A program made the translations under genes and the position numbers. The notes beneath the pieces are model-generated. The model was not told the origin of the DNA and searched no databases. It saw only the letters and a list, made by a program, of their open reading frames with translations. DNA of 64,000 bases from Streptococcus oricebi (lineage in GTDB: Bacteria > Bacillota > Bacilli > Lactobacillales > Streptococcaceae): contig NZ_PRDG01000003.1 in assembly GCF_017883985.1 (NCBI RefSeq), forward strand, positions 278,658 through 342,657. Direction: 5' to 3'. Of the stretch, positions 52,986-62,716 are shown piece by piece; the first letter of the stretch is position 1, and every line of letters begins with the position of its first letter.

Positions 52986-53939
52986 TTAGATTTCACTATC
53001 TTTGCGCCATTTTTGGAAATTTTCACTGAATTTCACGATTTCCTCCTGCTTCTGCAAATCTTGCAGGGGATAGACAAAAGGAGTCAACGGCTTCTTTTCC
53101 TGCTTTCTTAGGACAAAGATAGTCTTGGCTTGATTGCTACTAGCAAAAATAGACTCTGGCAGACTAATCATGGCCAAAATTTGCGCTTCCTTTTTGAGCC
53201 ATTCTTTTAATAGAGGGCTCTGGGGGCTGGTCAAAAGTTGGTTGGGCGCCAGAAAAATAGCATAACCTCTTGGCTTTAGATATTTGAGGGATTGCTCCAT
53301 CAAAAGATGGTGGGCATAAGTGTGCTCATCAGAACTGGCTACCTGGTAACGGCTAGCAATCTGATCATCTGGATAGTAGCCAATTGGCAAATCGCTGATG
53401 ATAAAATCGCTCTCCTTTAAAACCTGGGGTCTAACAGCATCTCCTTGAACAAAACTAATTCTAGCATCCACAACGTGGGCGATACTCGCCGCCAAATCAA
53501 TTAAGAGATCATCTAGCTCCAAGCCCAGATAGTCAATTTTTTTACTGCTATTATTGACAATGGTCTCGGCTAGATTTCCCGTTCCACTACCGATTTCTAG
53601 GAGGTCCAGCTCCTCCTTATCCCCCAACTGGTCAATTAGAAAGGTCAAGATAAAGCCGATTGCATCAGGTGTAAACTGATGATTGGCTTGTAGGGGCTCG
53701 GTCTGGGCCGCCTTCATCAAAATAAATTGATAGGCCCGCCGCCACTCCTCCCGGCTAAGCTCTAGTGCCTTGAGCTTTTGCTGATTGACTAGCAACTCCT
53801 TTAAATCAGTCTTTTGATCCAGATAGATACTATTTTGCTCAATCAAGGCGTCGTAAAAATTCGTAGCCAAGTGACTTTGAAGTAGATGGGTATTGGTTAA
53901 TAAAAGGTTGTAGGCCTCTTCGATTTTTTCAAAATTCAT
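52986..53939 (-). CDS. Class I SAM-dependent methyltransferase (YtxK-like)
   Basis: 317 residues. SAM motif DLLEIGSGTGNLAE (about residues 108-121), the acidic end of motif II (YLGLELDDLLIDLA) and a catalytic-motif-like SDLPIGYYPDDQ where N6-adenine enzymes have NPPY. In streptococci this gene regularly sits between comGG and ackA; here it is 30 bp after comGG, so it belongs to the competence operon transcript. Target unknown; no restriction enzyme is nearby. Confidence 0.85.
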   Translation of the reverse strand: MNFEKIEEAYNLLLTNTHLLQSHLATNFYDALIEQNSIYLDQKTDLKELLVNQQKLKALELSREEWRRAYQFILMKAAQTEPLQANHQFTPDAIGFILTFLIDQLGDKEELDLLEIGSGTGNLAETIVNNSSKKIDYLGLELDDLLIDLAASIAHVVDARISFVQGDAVRPQVLKESDFIISDLPIGYYPDDQIASRYQVASSDEHTYAHHLLMEQSLKYLKPRGYAIFLAPNQLLTSPQSPLLKEWLKKEAQILAMISLPESIFASSNQAKTIFVLRKQEKKPLTPFVYPLQDLQKQEEIVKFSENFQKWRKDSEI

Positions 53940-53969
53940 ATCGTCCTCCGCCTCTTATCATACCAAAAA

Positions 53970-54293
53970 TTAGTCCTTTTTGCTATTCAAATAAAAATTA
54001 AACTGATAAGATTTATCCCCCTGCTCTACCTTAATCAGAAGCTTTTCTCCTTCTCTTTGATAGCTAGACTTCCCTTGGACAAAGTCTACTTGTCCGCTAT
54101 TTTCCCTTGCTGCTTCCTTGGTCAAAAGGGCCATAGCATAAGCCTTGAGCCTTTCTTCCTGACGCAAGACTGAAGCCTGATAGTTGATTTGACGTTTGAG
54201 ATAGAACTGCAAGAGCAGGCTGAAAATAGCTGCCATTAAGAGGGCATATAAGAGGACACCGGCCTCAATTTTTTTCCTCCACACCATAGACAA
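53970..54293 (-). CDS. comGG: Competence pseudopilus protein ComGG
   Basis: 107 residues, a minor pseudopilin-like protein: one hydrophobic segment (about 10-30, GVLLYALLMAAIFSLLLQFYL) and a small outside domain. It overlaps comGF by 29 bp. Identified mainly by its place as the seventh gene of the operon, since the sequence is poorly conserved. Confidence 0.85.
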   Translation of the reverse strand: MSMVWRKKIEAGVLLYALLMAAIFSLLLQFYLKRQINYQASVLRQEERLKAYAMALLTKEAARENSGQVDFVQGKSSYQREGEKLLIKVEQGDKSYQFNFYLNSKKD

Positions 54294-54702
54294 AGTCCCT
54301 TTCTAACCCCTCTTTAAAGCTAAAATGAATGATGATTAAGGAGCCTTCCTTTTTAATAGTCGTCTCTTTAAGACCAGTAATCATAGGTTGATAGCCCCGG
54401 TTATGGCTATCTGTCTTACGAAAATCATCGGCCTTGGACTGGCCAAAGGCAATTCCTTTTCCATCTTGCTTGACTAAAATTTTATCCTGGTCTAAGCTCT
54501 CAAACTGGCTTCTAGCCAGTTCTGCTTCCAGCTGGTCAGCAAATAAAAGCCACTCTTGCTTTTTATTGCTTTCCTGATAGGCCAAGTCCGCTCCTAAGAG
54601 CTTGGTCAGGGCTTGAAAGAGCAAGAGGCTACCACTGATGACCAGCAGGGCGACCAGGGCTTCCAGTAGGGTAAAGGCCGCTAGCCTACTTCTTCTCAAC
54701 AT
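54265..54702 (-). CDS. comGF: Competence pseudopilin ComGF
   Basis: 145 residues with a type IV prepilin-like N-terminus AAFTLLEALVALLVISGSLLLF (Phe-Thr-Leu-Leu-Glu) and a soluble domain ending FKEGLERDFVYG. Overlaps comGE by 17 bp and comGG by 29 bp. A minor pseudopilin of the DNA-uptake pilus. Confidence 0.88.
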   Translation of the reverse strand: MLRRSRLAAFTLLEALVALLVISGSLLLFQALTKLLGADLAYQESNKKQEWLLFADQLEAELARSQFESLDQDKILVKQDGKGIAFGQSKADDFRKTDSHNRGYQPMITGLKETTIKKEGSLIIIHFSFKEGLERDFVYGVEEKN

Positions 54703-54979
54703 GAATCAACTCCTCCCCCTGATGATAGACCCCAATAGCTTGCGAACTCCTTTTAACTTGAATGACCACACCATTTATTTCTAACCTATCTTGATTGGAT
54801 TGGAGGGCCATTTGACCAGCCCGTAATAGCTCTTCTTGCTCAAGTAACCTGACTTGCTCTTTGCGTGACAGTCTGATTTCCTCTAAAATCAGACCAGCGA
54901 TCAGCGAAAAAACAGCCAAGGCCAAGAGGGCTTCCAAAAGAATACTAGCTTCAATCCTTTGTTTTCTTAATTTTTCCAT
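54686..54979 (-). CDS. comGE: Competence pseudopilin ComGE
   Basis: 97 residues from MEKLRKQRIEASILLEALLA. The ATG at 54979 matches the homologue start; the longer frame lies in comGD. Hydrophobic helix about 12-32, then a small charged domain ending in IHVEKK. Overlaps comGD by 29 bp. Confidence 0.85.
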   Translation of the reverse strand: MEKLRKQRIEASILLEALLALAVFSLIAGLILEEIRLSRKEQVRLLEQEELLRAGQMALQSNQDRLEINGVVIQVKRSSQAIGVYHQGEELIHVEKK

Positions 54980-55364
54980 TTCCAATAAATAATTGATAAT
55001 TGACAATCCCTTCCTGGGTTTGAAAGCGAATTTTCTCTAGCGAAGAATTTCCACCAGCCTGGTCAAAATGCAAGTCCAAGTCCTCCAAGACCTTGACCGA
55101 CTTAGGAACACTTAAGCGGCTATAGCCGTTAGAAATCTCTCCCTGGGAAATCCGCAAGGTCAAGCCTTCCTGCCCCGTCACACTTAATTTTTGACTTTCC
55201 CGATAAAAATGCTCAAATTCCAACAGGAAAATCTGACTTTCAACTTGGTCAAAACTGGCTCGGACCGAGCCAGACAAGACCAGTAAAACAAAGGTCATCA
55301 AAGACAAGGTCAAGAGACTTTCAAAGAGGGTAAAGGCCTTAATCGGCAACCGTTGGATGTTCAT
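54951..55364 (-). CDS. comGD: Competence pseudopilin ComGD
   Basis: 137 residues from MNIQRLPIKAFTLFESLLTL, with the prepilin cleavage-type motif before FTLFE. I place the start at 55364 with AAAG about 8 nt upstream; an ATG at 55379 is an alternative. The outside domain carries the conserved DQAGGNSSLEKIRFQTQEG. Overlaps comGC by about 26 bp. Confidence 0.88.
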   Translation of the reverse strand: MNIQRLPIKAFTLFESLLTLSLMTFVLLVLSGSVRASFDQVESQIFLLEFEHFYRESQKLSVTGQEGLTLRISQGEISNGYSRLSVPKSVKVLEDLDLHFDQAGGNSSLEKIRFQTQEGIVNYQLFIGNGKIKKTKD

Positions 55365-55656
55365 TCTTATTCTTTCCATAATAGGCCTTGTAAGAATCAA
55401 CCTGCTTTTGGGTCAAATTGCCCGCGCTGACTAATTTCGCTAGGGTAGCCTGCTCGCTACCATGCTTGAGCTCATATAGCTCAGCCTGGCTCTCGACAAC
55501 CTTAACGACTGCGGCATTTCCCGTATCTGAAACGGCATCCTTTTGCTTGCTGAGATTAGGAACGAAGAGCAAGAGCAGGACACTGATGATGAGAAGGACA
55601 ACCAACATTTCTATTAGAGTAAAACCTTCTAACTGCAATTTTTTTAATTTCTTCAT
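55339..55656 (-). CDS. comGC: Major competence pseudopilin ComGC
   Basis: 105 residues: a basic leader, prepilin peptidase site and helix EGFTLIEMLVVLLIISVLLLL (about 10-30), then the alpha/beta domain (VVKVVESQAELYELKHG). It forms the shaft of the transformation pilus that binds DNA. Its start overlaps the comGB stop by 4 bp. Confidence 0.95.
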   Translation of the reverse strand: MKKLKKLQLEGFTLIEMLVVLLIISVLLLLFVPNLSKQKDAVSDTGNAAVVKVVESQAELYELKHGSEQATLAKLVSAGNLTQKQVDSYKAYYGKNKNEHPTVAD

Positions 55657-56696
55657 AGGTGGACCTCCATATTTTGGTAAAGGGGTAAGAGCATGGCTGC
55701 ATAAAGCAGGACAATCATTAGGGCAACAAAGATAAAGACCAGGGGTTGAATCAGGTTCATAGTAGCATGAAGTCGGCTGAAAAATTCCTCCCAGGTCTTA
55801 CTAGCATAGACTTCTAGCTCACTCCCCAACTTAGACTTGACCTCCCCATATTCGATAATAAGGGACAACTCCCGCTTAAAAAAGGGATACTGGGCCACAG
55901 CCTGGGAAAACTCCTGGCCATTTTGAAGCTTGTAGGTCAGATCCTGGCCCAATTCTCGAAATAAAGCAGAGGCTTGATCCTGCATTAAGACTAGAATTTG
56001 GCTTAATTCTAACCCTTGGCCAATCATATTGCCCCATTCCCTGGCATAGTAGGCTGTCAGATAAGAGCGAGTAAAGGCTCCTAAAAAAGGTAGCTTAGCC
56101 AAGCGGGAAAAGAAGGCAAGTTTCGAGCTTTTACGGTAGTAAAAAAGAGCAAGCAAAGCAAAAAATAGGAGGCCTAGGCTTGTTAGCAAGAAAATCTGAG
56201 GCAGGTTGGAAATCAGCTGACTGGCAAGATTTTTGCTGTCTAGCTGGGGAAGAAGGTAGTGCCGCAGACCCAGCATAATTAAGAGCAGAAAGAGGAGCAA
56301 AATCAAGGGATAGGTGGCTACTTCAATCAATTTCTTTTTGACCTTGGCCAAATTTTCTAGATAGGAACTGATTTTAAGCAGACTCAACTTGATATTTCCA
56401 TGGGCTTCAGCTAGTGAAAGCTGGGTGACCACATGATCAGCAAAGCCTAGATTCGCCATCATACTAGCAAAGGATTGGCCGGCGCTCAGTCCCTCTCTCA
56501 TCCTGTCTACATAGGCCTTTTCAATCAAGGCACTGCGCTGAAAAAAGTGGACTGTCTCGGCCAGGTGAAAGCCACTGGAGAAGAGATTACTAAAGAGCTC
56601 AATAATCTTTTTCTGCTTATTGGTAGATAATCTTTTCACTTTCTGCCTGTTCAGCACTGATATGTCCTGCTGCAAAAAGCTGAGCAATTTGCTCAT
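55653..56696 (-). CDS. comGB: Competence pilus membrane platform protein ComGB
   Basis: About 347 residues of a type II secretion F-type platform protein: ELFSNLFSSGFHLAETVHF, KKKLIEVATYPLILLLFLLL, a repeat of the domain after about 190, and the final span FIFVALMIVLLYAAMLLPL. The start is uncertain. The ATG at 56696 inside comGA is given, but comparison with pneumococcal CglB suggests the protein may begin a few codons later, near QDISVLNRQ. Overlaps comGA by about 80 bp. Confidence 0.9.
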   Translation of the reverse strand: MSKLLSFLQQDISVLNRQKVKRLSTNKQKKIIELFSNLFSSGFHLAETVHFFQRSALIEKAYVDRMREGLSAGQSFASMMANLGFADHVVTQLSLAEAHGNIKLSLLKISSYLENLAKVKKKLIEVATYPLILLLFLLLIMLGLRHYLLPQLDSKNLASQLISNLPQIFLLTSLGLLFFALLALFYYRKSSKLAFFSRLAKLPFLGAFTRSYLTAYYAREWGNMIGQGLELSQILVLMQDQASALFRELGQDLTYKLQNGQEFSQAVAQYPFFKRELSLIIEYGEVKSKLGSELEVYASKTWEEFFSRLHATMNLIQPLVFIFVALMIVLLYAAMLLPLYQNMEVHL

Positions 56697-57558
56697 TCCA
56701 GTCTTTAGACTCATGCTCTTGGTAATTTTCACTGGCAAAATCAACGACACCTCCTCCCCCAATTAAACGTTGGTAGCAAATCCCTTGTAGGACAATATCC
56801 AGCTCCTGGGCCTTGACCCCTAGCTCTACCAGTCTTTCATAAACTCCGCGAATACTCTTGGCATGAATAGTAGAGAAAACCGTTGCTCCTGTCAGGCTGG
56901 CTCTCACAACTGCTCTAGCAGTTTGACTATCTCTAATTTCGCCGATAATCAGTAGGTCTGGTCGGTGACGAAGGGAAAGTTTAATTAAACTTTCATAGGT
57001 CAAACCAATAGCCTCATTGAGCTGCAATTGGAGCATCTCCTCCTGTTTAATCTCAACAGGATCCTCAATAGACATGACCTGCTGCTGGCCAAATTTGAGC
57101 TGGGCCAAATGATACATGAGGGTCGTCTTACCCGACCCTACTGGTCCCGAAAAAAGATAGAGTCCCCGCTGCTTGAATTTTTCTTTGAGCTCTGGAAATT
57201 GATTAAACCAAAATTTCAGCTCAGTTTCCTCATCATGCAGAAGACGAATGACCAGGCTTTCATAGCCCCGGTAGTCCCCAACACTAGATAGACGCAGAGA
57301 GACCTTCTTTTCTCCACAATCATAGTCACAAGAGCCCAGCTGACTCCTTCTTTTTTCACCAACATTCATGCCTGCGGTAAACTTAAAATGACTGATAACG
57401 GCTGCGATTTGCTCGAAATCATAACTATCAATGAAACGTCGTTCATCACCAATTCGCATAAAGATTTCATAGCAGGCTTTCTTAGGAACAAAATAGATAT
57501 CCTGAGCGCCCTCTTTCTTAGCATCTTTAATCATGCTTTGTGCAAGTTCTTGAACCAT
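56617..57558 (-). CDS. comGA: Competence pilus assembly ATPase ComGA
   Basis: 313 residues, the hexameric GspE-type ATPase that builds the transformation pilus. Walker A FSGPVGSGKTTLM (about 135), the Asp box MSIEDPVE, Walker B-like LLIIGEIRD and the His box STIHAKS are intact. It starts at ATG 57558 after AAGGAGG, with a ComX-type box upstream. First gene of comGA-GB-GC-GD-GE-GF-GG and the methyltransferase. Confidence 0.95.
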   Translation of the reverse strand: MVQELAQSMIKDAKKEGAQDIYFVPKKACYEIFMRIGDERRFIDSYDFEQIAAVISHFKFTAGMNVGEKRRSQLGSCDYDCGEKKVSLRLSSVGDYRGYESLVIRLLHDEETELKFWFNQFPELKEKFKQRGLYLFSGPVGSGKTTLMYHLAQLKFGQQQVMSIEDPVEIKQEEMLQLQLNEAIGLTYESLIKLSLRHRPDLLIIGEIRDSQTARAVVRASLTGATVFSTIHAKSIRGVYERLVELGVKAQELDIVLQGICYQRLIGGGGVVDFASENYQEHESKDWNEQIAQLFAAGHISAEQAESEKIIYQ

Positions 57559-57577
57559 AAGACCTCCTTACCTAACT

Positions 57578-57585
57578 ATTCGCTA
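57578..57585 (-). promoter_or_regulatory. ComX (SigX) cin-box of the comG operon
   Basis: The minus strand reads AGCGAATA in TTTTAGCGAATAGTTA, sharing the CGAATA core with the ssbB box and lying about 20 bp before the comGA ATG, with a T-rich run around -25. It is a two-mismatch variant of TACGAATA. Confidence 0.7.
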
Positions 57586-57594
57586 AAAGCAATC

Positions 57595-57621
57595 AAAAAA
57601 AGAGACTTTTTTCAAGTCTCG
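57595..57621 (-). terminator. Terminator between the TDT gene and comGA
   Basis: On the minus strand GAGACTT-GAAAA-AAGTCTC is followed by TTTTTTT. It insulates the competence operon from upstream transcription. Confidence 0.88.
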
Positions 57622-58550
57622 TCATTTTTTATCAAGCCTTCATCTGTCTGCCCAAAATAGACCAAATAAGATTTTAATACATATATGAGGACCAAAAGGG
57701 CAAGTCCCTCCTCCACAAGGCCTAAAGCCAGAAAGAAGGGCTGGGTCAAACCCAGCAAGGGCAGGCTCAATTTATAGGATAGAGCCGAGATTACCAAAGG
57801 GAAGGTCAGGGCGGAAAAGCTAGGAAGAAAGGGCTCGCGAATAATTTTTCTGACAAAAAAGAGGGCAAAAAGATAGAAGGACTGGGCCAAGAGAAAGAGG
57901 ATAAGCAGGAAGGGCTGGTTAAAATCAGCAGCAGCTAGCTTGATATAGGCCGCTAAAAGGAGAGAAAAAGGAGCACAAAAGATAGCCAACTGGGGTCTCA
58001 AGCCACTTGGCAGGGTCCCACGAGCCAGGAGCTGAAAGATAAAGGGATAGAGCAGCAGGCTCAGGACTAGACCAAATACAAAACCAAACCAGGCCAGGAA
58101 GGGCACTTGTACCACCTGACCTGTCAGGGCAGCCATGGCTATTCCCACATAAAGGACGGTCCAACTCGGGCTAATCTTTCCCTGCCTTAAATAGGGATAG
58201 AATTTTCGGGTAAAATAAAGAATTAAAAGAAGGTGAACTAAAAAAGCCAAAAACCATAAAATTTTAGCCAAGCCTAACCAAGGGCCAGCAAAAGAAGAGA
58301 GGTAGGCAGCCAAAAGCATGCTGGACATGGGGTAGGTCGCAAAACTAGAGGCCAAGGGGGCCTCCTGCAAGTCCCTAAATAGGTTTGGCAAATGGCTGAG
58401 CAAAAAGAAGCTTAGCCAAAGCCAGCATAAAAGCCCCAGACCACTAAAGACATGATACAGTAAAATATGATGGCTAGCCAGAAGATTGGCTAGGCCAAAG
58501 AGACCTAAAATCAATCCAGCAAAAACTAAAGGGGGTTGTTTTCTAATCAT
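57612..58550 (-). CDS. TDT-family (TehA/SLAC1-like) membrane transporter
   Basis: 312 residues with about ten hydrophobic segments. The pattern FLPSFSALTFPLVISALSYKLS resembles the conserved region of the tellurite-resistance/dicarboxylate transporter (TDT) family, whose members include anion channels. It starts at ATG 58550 after AGGAG and ends in a terminator that overlaps its stop region. It stands alone between accA and comGA. The transported ion is unknown. Confidence 0.75.
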   Translation of the reverse strand: MIRKQPPLVFAGLILGLFGLANLLASHHILLYHVFSGLGLLCWLWLSFFLLSHLPNLFRDLQEAPLASSFATYPMSSMLLAAYLSSFAGPWLGLAKILWFLAFLVHLLLILYFTRKFYPYLRQGKISPSWTVLYVGIAMAALTGQVVQVPFLAWFGFVFGLVLSLLLYPFIFQLLARGTLPSGLRPQLAIFCAPFSLLLAAYIKLAAADFNQPFLLILFLLAQSFYLFALFFVRKIIREPFLPSFSALTFPLVISALSYKLSLPLLGLTQPFFLALGLVEEGLALLVLIYVLKSYLVYFGQTDEGLIKNDET

Positions 58551-58678
58551 ATATAACTCCTATATTGAGGGCCAAACAAGGCTAACTTTAGGAAAAACTT
58601 GCTAGCAGAGGCATCTCTAAAAAATCGGAGCCTTAATTTCAACTAGTCGACTCAAAAGTCCTACTCCTTCTTAAAGTT

Positions 58679-58729
58679 TATAAAAAGGGAAGCTCCTTAC
58701 TGTTGCGCCAGCAAGAAAGCTCCCTTGAA
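58679..58729 (-). terminator. Terminator of the fatty acid synthesis cluster
   Basis: On the minus strand AAGGGAGCTTTCTT, loop, AAGGAGCTTCCCTT is followed by TTT. It lies directly after accA. Confidence 0.8.
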
Positions 58730-58735
58730 TGCTTA

Positions 58736-59506
58736 TCAATATTTACGAAAACGTTGGTAACGGTTTTCGAGAAGTTGATCTAGTGGCAACTGCGATAGGC
58801 TAGCCAACTCAGAAACCAGCTCCTGCTTAATCGAAGCTAGCAAGTCGTGCTTGCTGAGTCCTGCTTCTGACAAGACCTTGTCTACCACACCCATTTCCAA
58901 AAGCTCGTGCGACGTGATTTTCATCAATTCTGCGGCTTCCATGGCGCGGCTACCGTCTTTCCAGAGAATAGAGGCAAAACCTTCCGGACTAAGAACGGCA
59001 TAGATTGAATTTTCCAGCATCCAAACCTTATCGGCCACAGCCAAGGCCAGGGCCCCACCAGAGCCCCCTTCACCGATGATAAGGGCGATAATCGGAACCT
59101 TGAGATCGCTCATTTCCAAAAGATTTCTGGCAATAGCTTCTCCCTGTCCCCGCTCTTCAGCACCGAGACCCGGGTAGGCCCCTGCTGTATTGATAAAGGT
59201 CACGACTGGACGGCCGAACTTTTCCGCCTGTTTCATCAGGCGCAGGGCCTTACGGTAGCCTTCTGGATGGGGCTGACCAAAGTTGCGCCGCAGATTGTCC
59301 TGGAGGTTTTTTCCTTTTTGAATCCCGACGACAGTTACCGCTTGACCATTGAGCTTACCGATACCGCCAATAACTGCACCATCATCCCGAAAGGACCGAT
59401 CTCCATGGAGCTCGATAAAATCATCAAAAATTTCTCTAGCAAAGTCTAGGGCGGTCAAGCGGGTTTGATCCCGCGCTTCCTTGATAATTCTGGTAATCTT
59501 ACTCAT
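58736..59506 (-). CDS. accA: Acetyl-CoA carboxylase carboxyltransferase subunit alpha
   Basis: 256 residues, which with AccD transfers the carboxyl group from biotin to acetyl-CoA. The crotonase-like core [18 protein letters not shown] and [33 protein letters not shown] are present. It overlaps accD by 4 bp (ATGA), so translation is coupled. Last gene of the cluster. Confidence 0.97.
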   Translation of the reverse strand: MSKITRIIKEARDQTRLTALDFAREIFDDFIELHGDRSFRDDGAVIGGIGKLNGQAVTVVGIQKGKNLQDNLRRNFGQPHPEGYRKALRLMKQAEKFGRPVVTFINTAGAYPGLGAEERGQGEAIARNLLEMSDLKVPIIALIIGEGGSGGALALAVADKVWMLENSIYAVLSPEGFASILWKDGSRAMEAAELMKITSHELLEMGVVDKVLSEAGLSKHDLLASIKQELVSELASLSQLPLDQLLENRYQRFRKY

Positions 59507-60366
59507 TGTCCACCTCCATGAAATTCCAAGAGTTTGGCAATCTTAGCTCGCAAGTCTGCCCGTTTAACAATGGCATCAACAAAGCCATGTTCCAGCAGAA
59601 ATTCTGCCTTTTGGAAATCATCTGGCAGGGTTTCACGAACGGTAGACTCAATCACCCGCCGACCCGCAAAACCGATTAGAGTTTGAGGTTCAGCTAGGAT
59701 AATATCCCCTTCCATGGCAAAGGAGGCTGTCACACCACCGGTAGTTGGGTCTGTCAAAATAGTCAGATAAAAGAGGCCCGCCTTGGAATGGCGTTGGACA
59801 GCAGCCGAAATCTTAGCCATCTGCATCAGACTGATGATTCCCTCCTGCATCCGGGCCCCTCCAGAGGCTGTAAAGAGCACCACTGGTAGCTTTTTCTCCG
59901 TCGCATACTCAAAGAGTTGGGTAATTTTCTCACCGACAACCCCTCCCATAGAGGCCATGATAAAGTTGGAGTCCATAATCCCCAGAGCTGTCTTATGGCC
60001 GGCAATTTGAGCCAGACCAGTCATTACTGCCTCATCTAAGCCAGTCTTTTCCCGAACCTGGGCCAGCTTTTCCTTGTACTTAGGAAAGGCTAGCGGGTCT
60101 GTCGTTTCATGACCAGTGAAGAGCTCCTCAAAGGTTCCCTCATCAATAGTAATTGCTAGGCGATCCTGGGCTGAAATCCGAAAATTATAACTACAATAGG
60201 GGCAGGTTTGGTTGGAGCCCAAATCCTTTTGATAAATTGTATGCTTACAAGCTGGACATTTGGCAAATAGCTCGTCTGGCACCTCAGGCTTTGCTTGAGG
60301 CTTCTCCCGACTCGACCCATTTGGATTGATACGGATATATTTATCCTTTTTTGAAAACAAAGCCAT
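59503..60366 (-). CDS. accD: Acetyl-CoA carboxylase carboxyltransferase subunit beta
   Basis: 287 residues. An N-terminal zinc ribbon (CPACKHT...CPYC, about residues 35-57) and the carboxyltransferase domain with [13 protein letters not shown] and [16 protein letters not shown]. Lies 33 bp after accC. Confidence 0.97.
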   Translation of the reverse strand: MALFSKKDKYIRINPNGSSREKPQAKPEVPDELFAKCPACKHTIYQKDLGSNQTCPYCSYNFRISAQDRLAITIDEGTFEELFTGHETTDPLAFPKYKEKLAQVREKTGLDEAVMTGLAQIAGHKTALGIMDSNFIMASMGGVVGEKITQLFEYATEKKLPVVLFTASGGARMQEGIISLMQMAKISAAVQRHSKAGLFYLTILTDPTTGGVTASFAMEGDIILAEPQTLIGFAGRRVIESTVRETLPDDFQKAEFLLEHGFVDAIVKRADLRAKIAKLLEFHGGGQ

Positions 60367-60399
60367 TACTTATACTTACTCCTTTATCAGCTAGAAGGC

Positions 60400-61782
60400 C
60401 TAGCCTTCTTTTTCTTGCATCTTTTCCTGGTAGGCAGGAAGAAATTTTTCCATCAAAAAGGCGGTATCGTAATCTCCCGCAATCACGTTGGCGTCAGAAA
60501 TCAGATCTAATTGGAAGCCACTATTGGTCACTAAGCCATCAATTTCCAATTCATAGAGGGCCCGTTGCATCTTCATCAGAGCATCAAAGCGATTTTCTCC
60601 ATGAACGATAATCTTGGCAATCATACTATCATAGTAAGGGGGAATGGTATAGCCAGGGTAGACGGCTGAGTCCACCCGCAGACCGACTCCTCCACTAGGT
60701 AGGTAAAGATTGGAAATTTTTCCTGGGCTAGGGGCGAAATTAAAGGCTGGATTTTCAGCATTGATTCGACATTCAATAGCATGGCCTGAGATGCTGACAT
60801 CCGCTTGTTGGAGGGATAATTTTTCACCCGCAGCAATCTTAATTTGCTCCTTGACAATATCCACTCCAGTAACAAATTCTGTAACCGGATGTTCTACCTG
60901 GACCCGGGTGTTCATTTCCATAAAGTAGAACTCCCCCTTGGCTTCATCCAGTAGGAACTCGATGGTCCCGGCATTTTCATAGGACACAGACTCGGCGGCC
61001 CGAACAGCGGCTTCGCCGATTTCCTGGCGGAGTGTTTTTCCAATCGCTACCGATGGGCTCTCCTCTAAAACCTTTTGATTGTTTCTTTGAAGAGAGCAGT
61101 CCCTTTCGCCTAGGTGGATGACCTGACCATACTGGTCCGCTAAAATTTGGACTTCAATATGGCGGGCAGGGTAAATAACCCTTTCCATATACATGGCACC
61201 ATTACCAAAGGCCGCCTTGGCCTCGCTAGAGGCAGACTCAAAGGCTGCTTTTAGATCCTCTGCCCGCTCAACCTTACGGATTCCCTTACCACCACCACCA
61301 GCAGAGGCCTTAAGCATGACAGGATAGCCAATCTTTTGGGCCACCTCTAGGGCTTCTTCCGATGTATGAACTTCCCCGTCAGAGCCTGGGATAACCGGTA
61401 CTTGCGCCTTAATCATCTGCGCTCTGGCGTTGATTTTATCCCCCATCAGGTCCATTACCGCACCAGACGGGCCAATAAACTTAATTCCTACTTCTTCACA
61501 CATGGTGGCAAACTTGGAATTTTCACTTAAGAAACCAAAACCAGGGTGGATGGCTTCAGCCTCTGTCAAGACTGCCGCAGACAAGACCGCATTCATATTG
61601 AGATAAGAGTCGGTTGACTTGGCTGGCCCGATACAGATGGCCTCATCAGCCAGGAGAGTATGGAGGGCTTCCTTATCTGCAGTCGAATAGACTGCCACGG
61701 TTGCAATACCGAGCTCTCTAGCTGCTCGAATAATCCGGACCGCAATTTCCCCACGGTTGGCAATTAAAATTTTACGAAACAT
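60400..61782 (-). CDS. accC: Biotin carboxylase subunit of acetyl-CoA carboxylase
   Basis: 460 residues of ATP-grasp biotin carboxylase. MFRKILIANRGEIAVRIIRA, the glycine-rich ATP loop KASAGGGGKGIRKV (about 159-172), EMNTRVQVEHPVTE (catalytic region) are all in place. Normal length. Lies 17 bp after fabZ. Confidence 0.97.
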   Translation of the reverse strand: MFRKILIANRGEIAVRIIRAARELGIATVAVYSTADKEALHTLLADEAICIGPAKSTDSYLNMNAVLSAAVLTEAEAIHPGFGFLSENSKFATMCEEVGIKFIGPSGAVMDLMGDKINARAQMIKAQVPVIPGSDGEVHTSEEALEVAQKIGYPVMLKASAGGGGKGIRKVERAEDLKAAFESASSEAKAAFGNGAMYMERVIYPARHIEVQILADQYGQVIHLGERDCSLQRNNQKVLEESPSVAIGKTLRQEIGEAAVRAAESVSYENAGTIEFLLDEAKGEFYFMEMNTRVQVEHPVTEFVTGVDIVKEQIKIAAGEKLSLQQADVSISGHAIECRINAENPAFNFAPSPGKISNLYLPSGGVGLRVDSAVYPGYTIPPYYDSMIAKIIVHGENRFDALMKMQRALYELEIDGLVTNSGFQLDLISDANVIAGDYDTAFLMEKFLPAYQEKMQEKEG

Positions 61783-61799
61783 GGTGAAAGTTCCTCTTT

Positions 61800-62222
61800 C
61801 TATTGACCAAGGGCAAAGGTGAGGGTTCCACTTGCAGCAAGCTTACCATCCACTTCTGCCTTGGCTTCTACCACAGCAATCGTTCCCCGACGTTTGATAA
61901 ATTTCGCTGTCATTATCAACTGGTCTCCAGGAACAACCTGCTTTTTAAACTTAACCTTGTCCATTCCCGCATAAAAGACGAGTTTGCCCTTGTTTTCTTC
62001 CTTGGACAATTCCAGGACCCCTGCTGTCTGCGCTAGAGCCTCCATAATCAAGACACCAGGCATCACAGGATATTCCGGAAAGTGCCCATTAAAGAAGGGT
62101 TCATTGACCGTTACATTTTTTAGGGCTACGATTTCGTCGTCCTTTAATTCTAAAACGCGGTCCACCAAAAGCATAGGATAGCGGTGGGGCAGGGCTTCTT
62201 TTATCGCAGTAATATCAATCAT
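61800..62222 (-). CDS. fabZ: 3-hydroxyacyl-ACP dehydratase FabZ
   Basis: 140 residues of hot-dog fold. [12 protein letters not shown], the active-site His in [23 protein letters not shown] with the partner Glu in IMEA. Overlaps accB by 4 bp. Dehydrates 3-hydroxyacyl-ACP in chain elongation. Confidence 0.96.
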   Translation of the reverse strand: MIDITAIKEALPHRYPMLLVDRVLELKDDEIVALKNVTVNEPFFNGHFPEYPVMPGVLIMEALAQTAGVLELSKEENKGKLVFYAGMDKVKFKKQVVPGDQLIMTAKFIKRRGTIAVVEAKAEVDGKLAASGTLTFALGQ

Positions 62223-62716
62223 TTAATTCTTACCAGACCTTTCCCAAACTCGACCATTTCTTCGTTTTCAACTAGAATTTCGGTCACCAAACCATCTTTA
62301 GGGGCAGGGACCTCATTCATTACCTTCATGGCTTCAATGATCATCAGGGTTTGGCCCTTCTTGACCTGATCGCCTACTTGGACAAAGGCTGGCTTGTCTG
62401 GTCCAGCCGCTAGATAGGCTACACCGACCAAAGGACTTTCCACAATTTCACCCTCAGCAGCCTGGGTTGGCGCTGGCGCTGCCATCTCTTCAACAGGAGC
62501 TGGGCTAGGTGCTGCAAGTGGGCCAGAAGCCAAAGCTGTTTCTGCTGCCACTGGAGCAGGTGCTGGACTGGCAGCTGCAACAGGATGACTAGCAAGCGAA
62601 GGAGCAGCCTCATTTTTACTAAAGCTTAATTCATCGCTTTGATTTTTATAGGAAAATTCTCGGAGACTTGATTGGTCAAACTGGGCCATCAAATCTTTAA
62701 TTTCATGGATATTCAT
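62219..62716 (-). CDS. accB: Biotin carboxyl carrier protein
   Basis: 165 residues. A short N-terminal helix region ([17 protein letters not shown]), a long Ala/Pro-rich flexible linker (about 38-85), and the biotinyl domain with the target Lys in EAMKVMNE (about 129-136). It carries carboxybiotin between AccC and AccAD. One base separates it from fabF. Confidence 0.96.
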   Translation of the reverse strand: MNIHEIKDLMAQFDQSSLREFSYKNQSDELSFSKNEAAPSLASHPVAAASPAPAPVAAETALASGPLAAPSPAPVEEMAAPAPTQAAEGEIVESPLVGVAYLAAGPDKPAFVQVGDQVKKGQTLMIIEAMKVMNEVPAPKDGLVTEILVENEEMVEFGKGLVRIK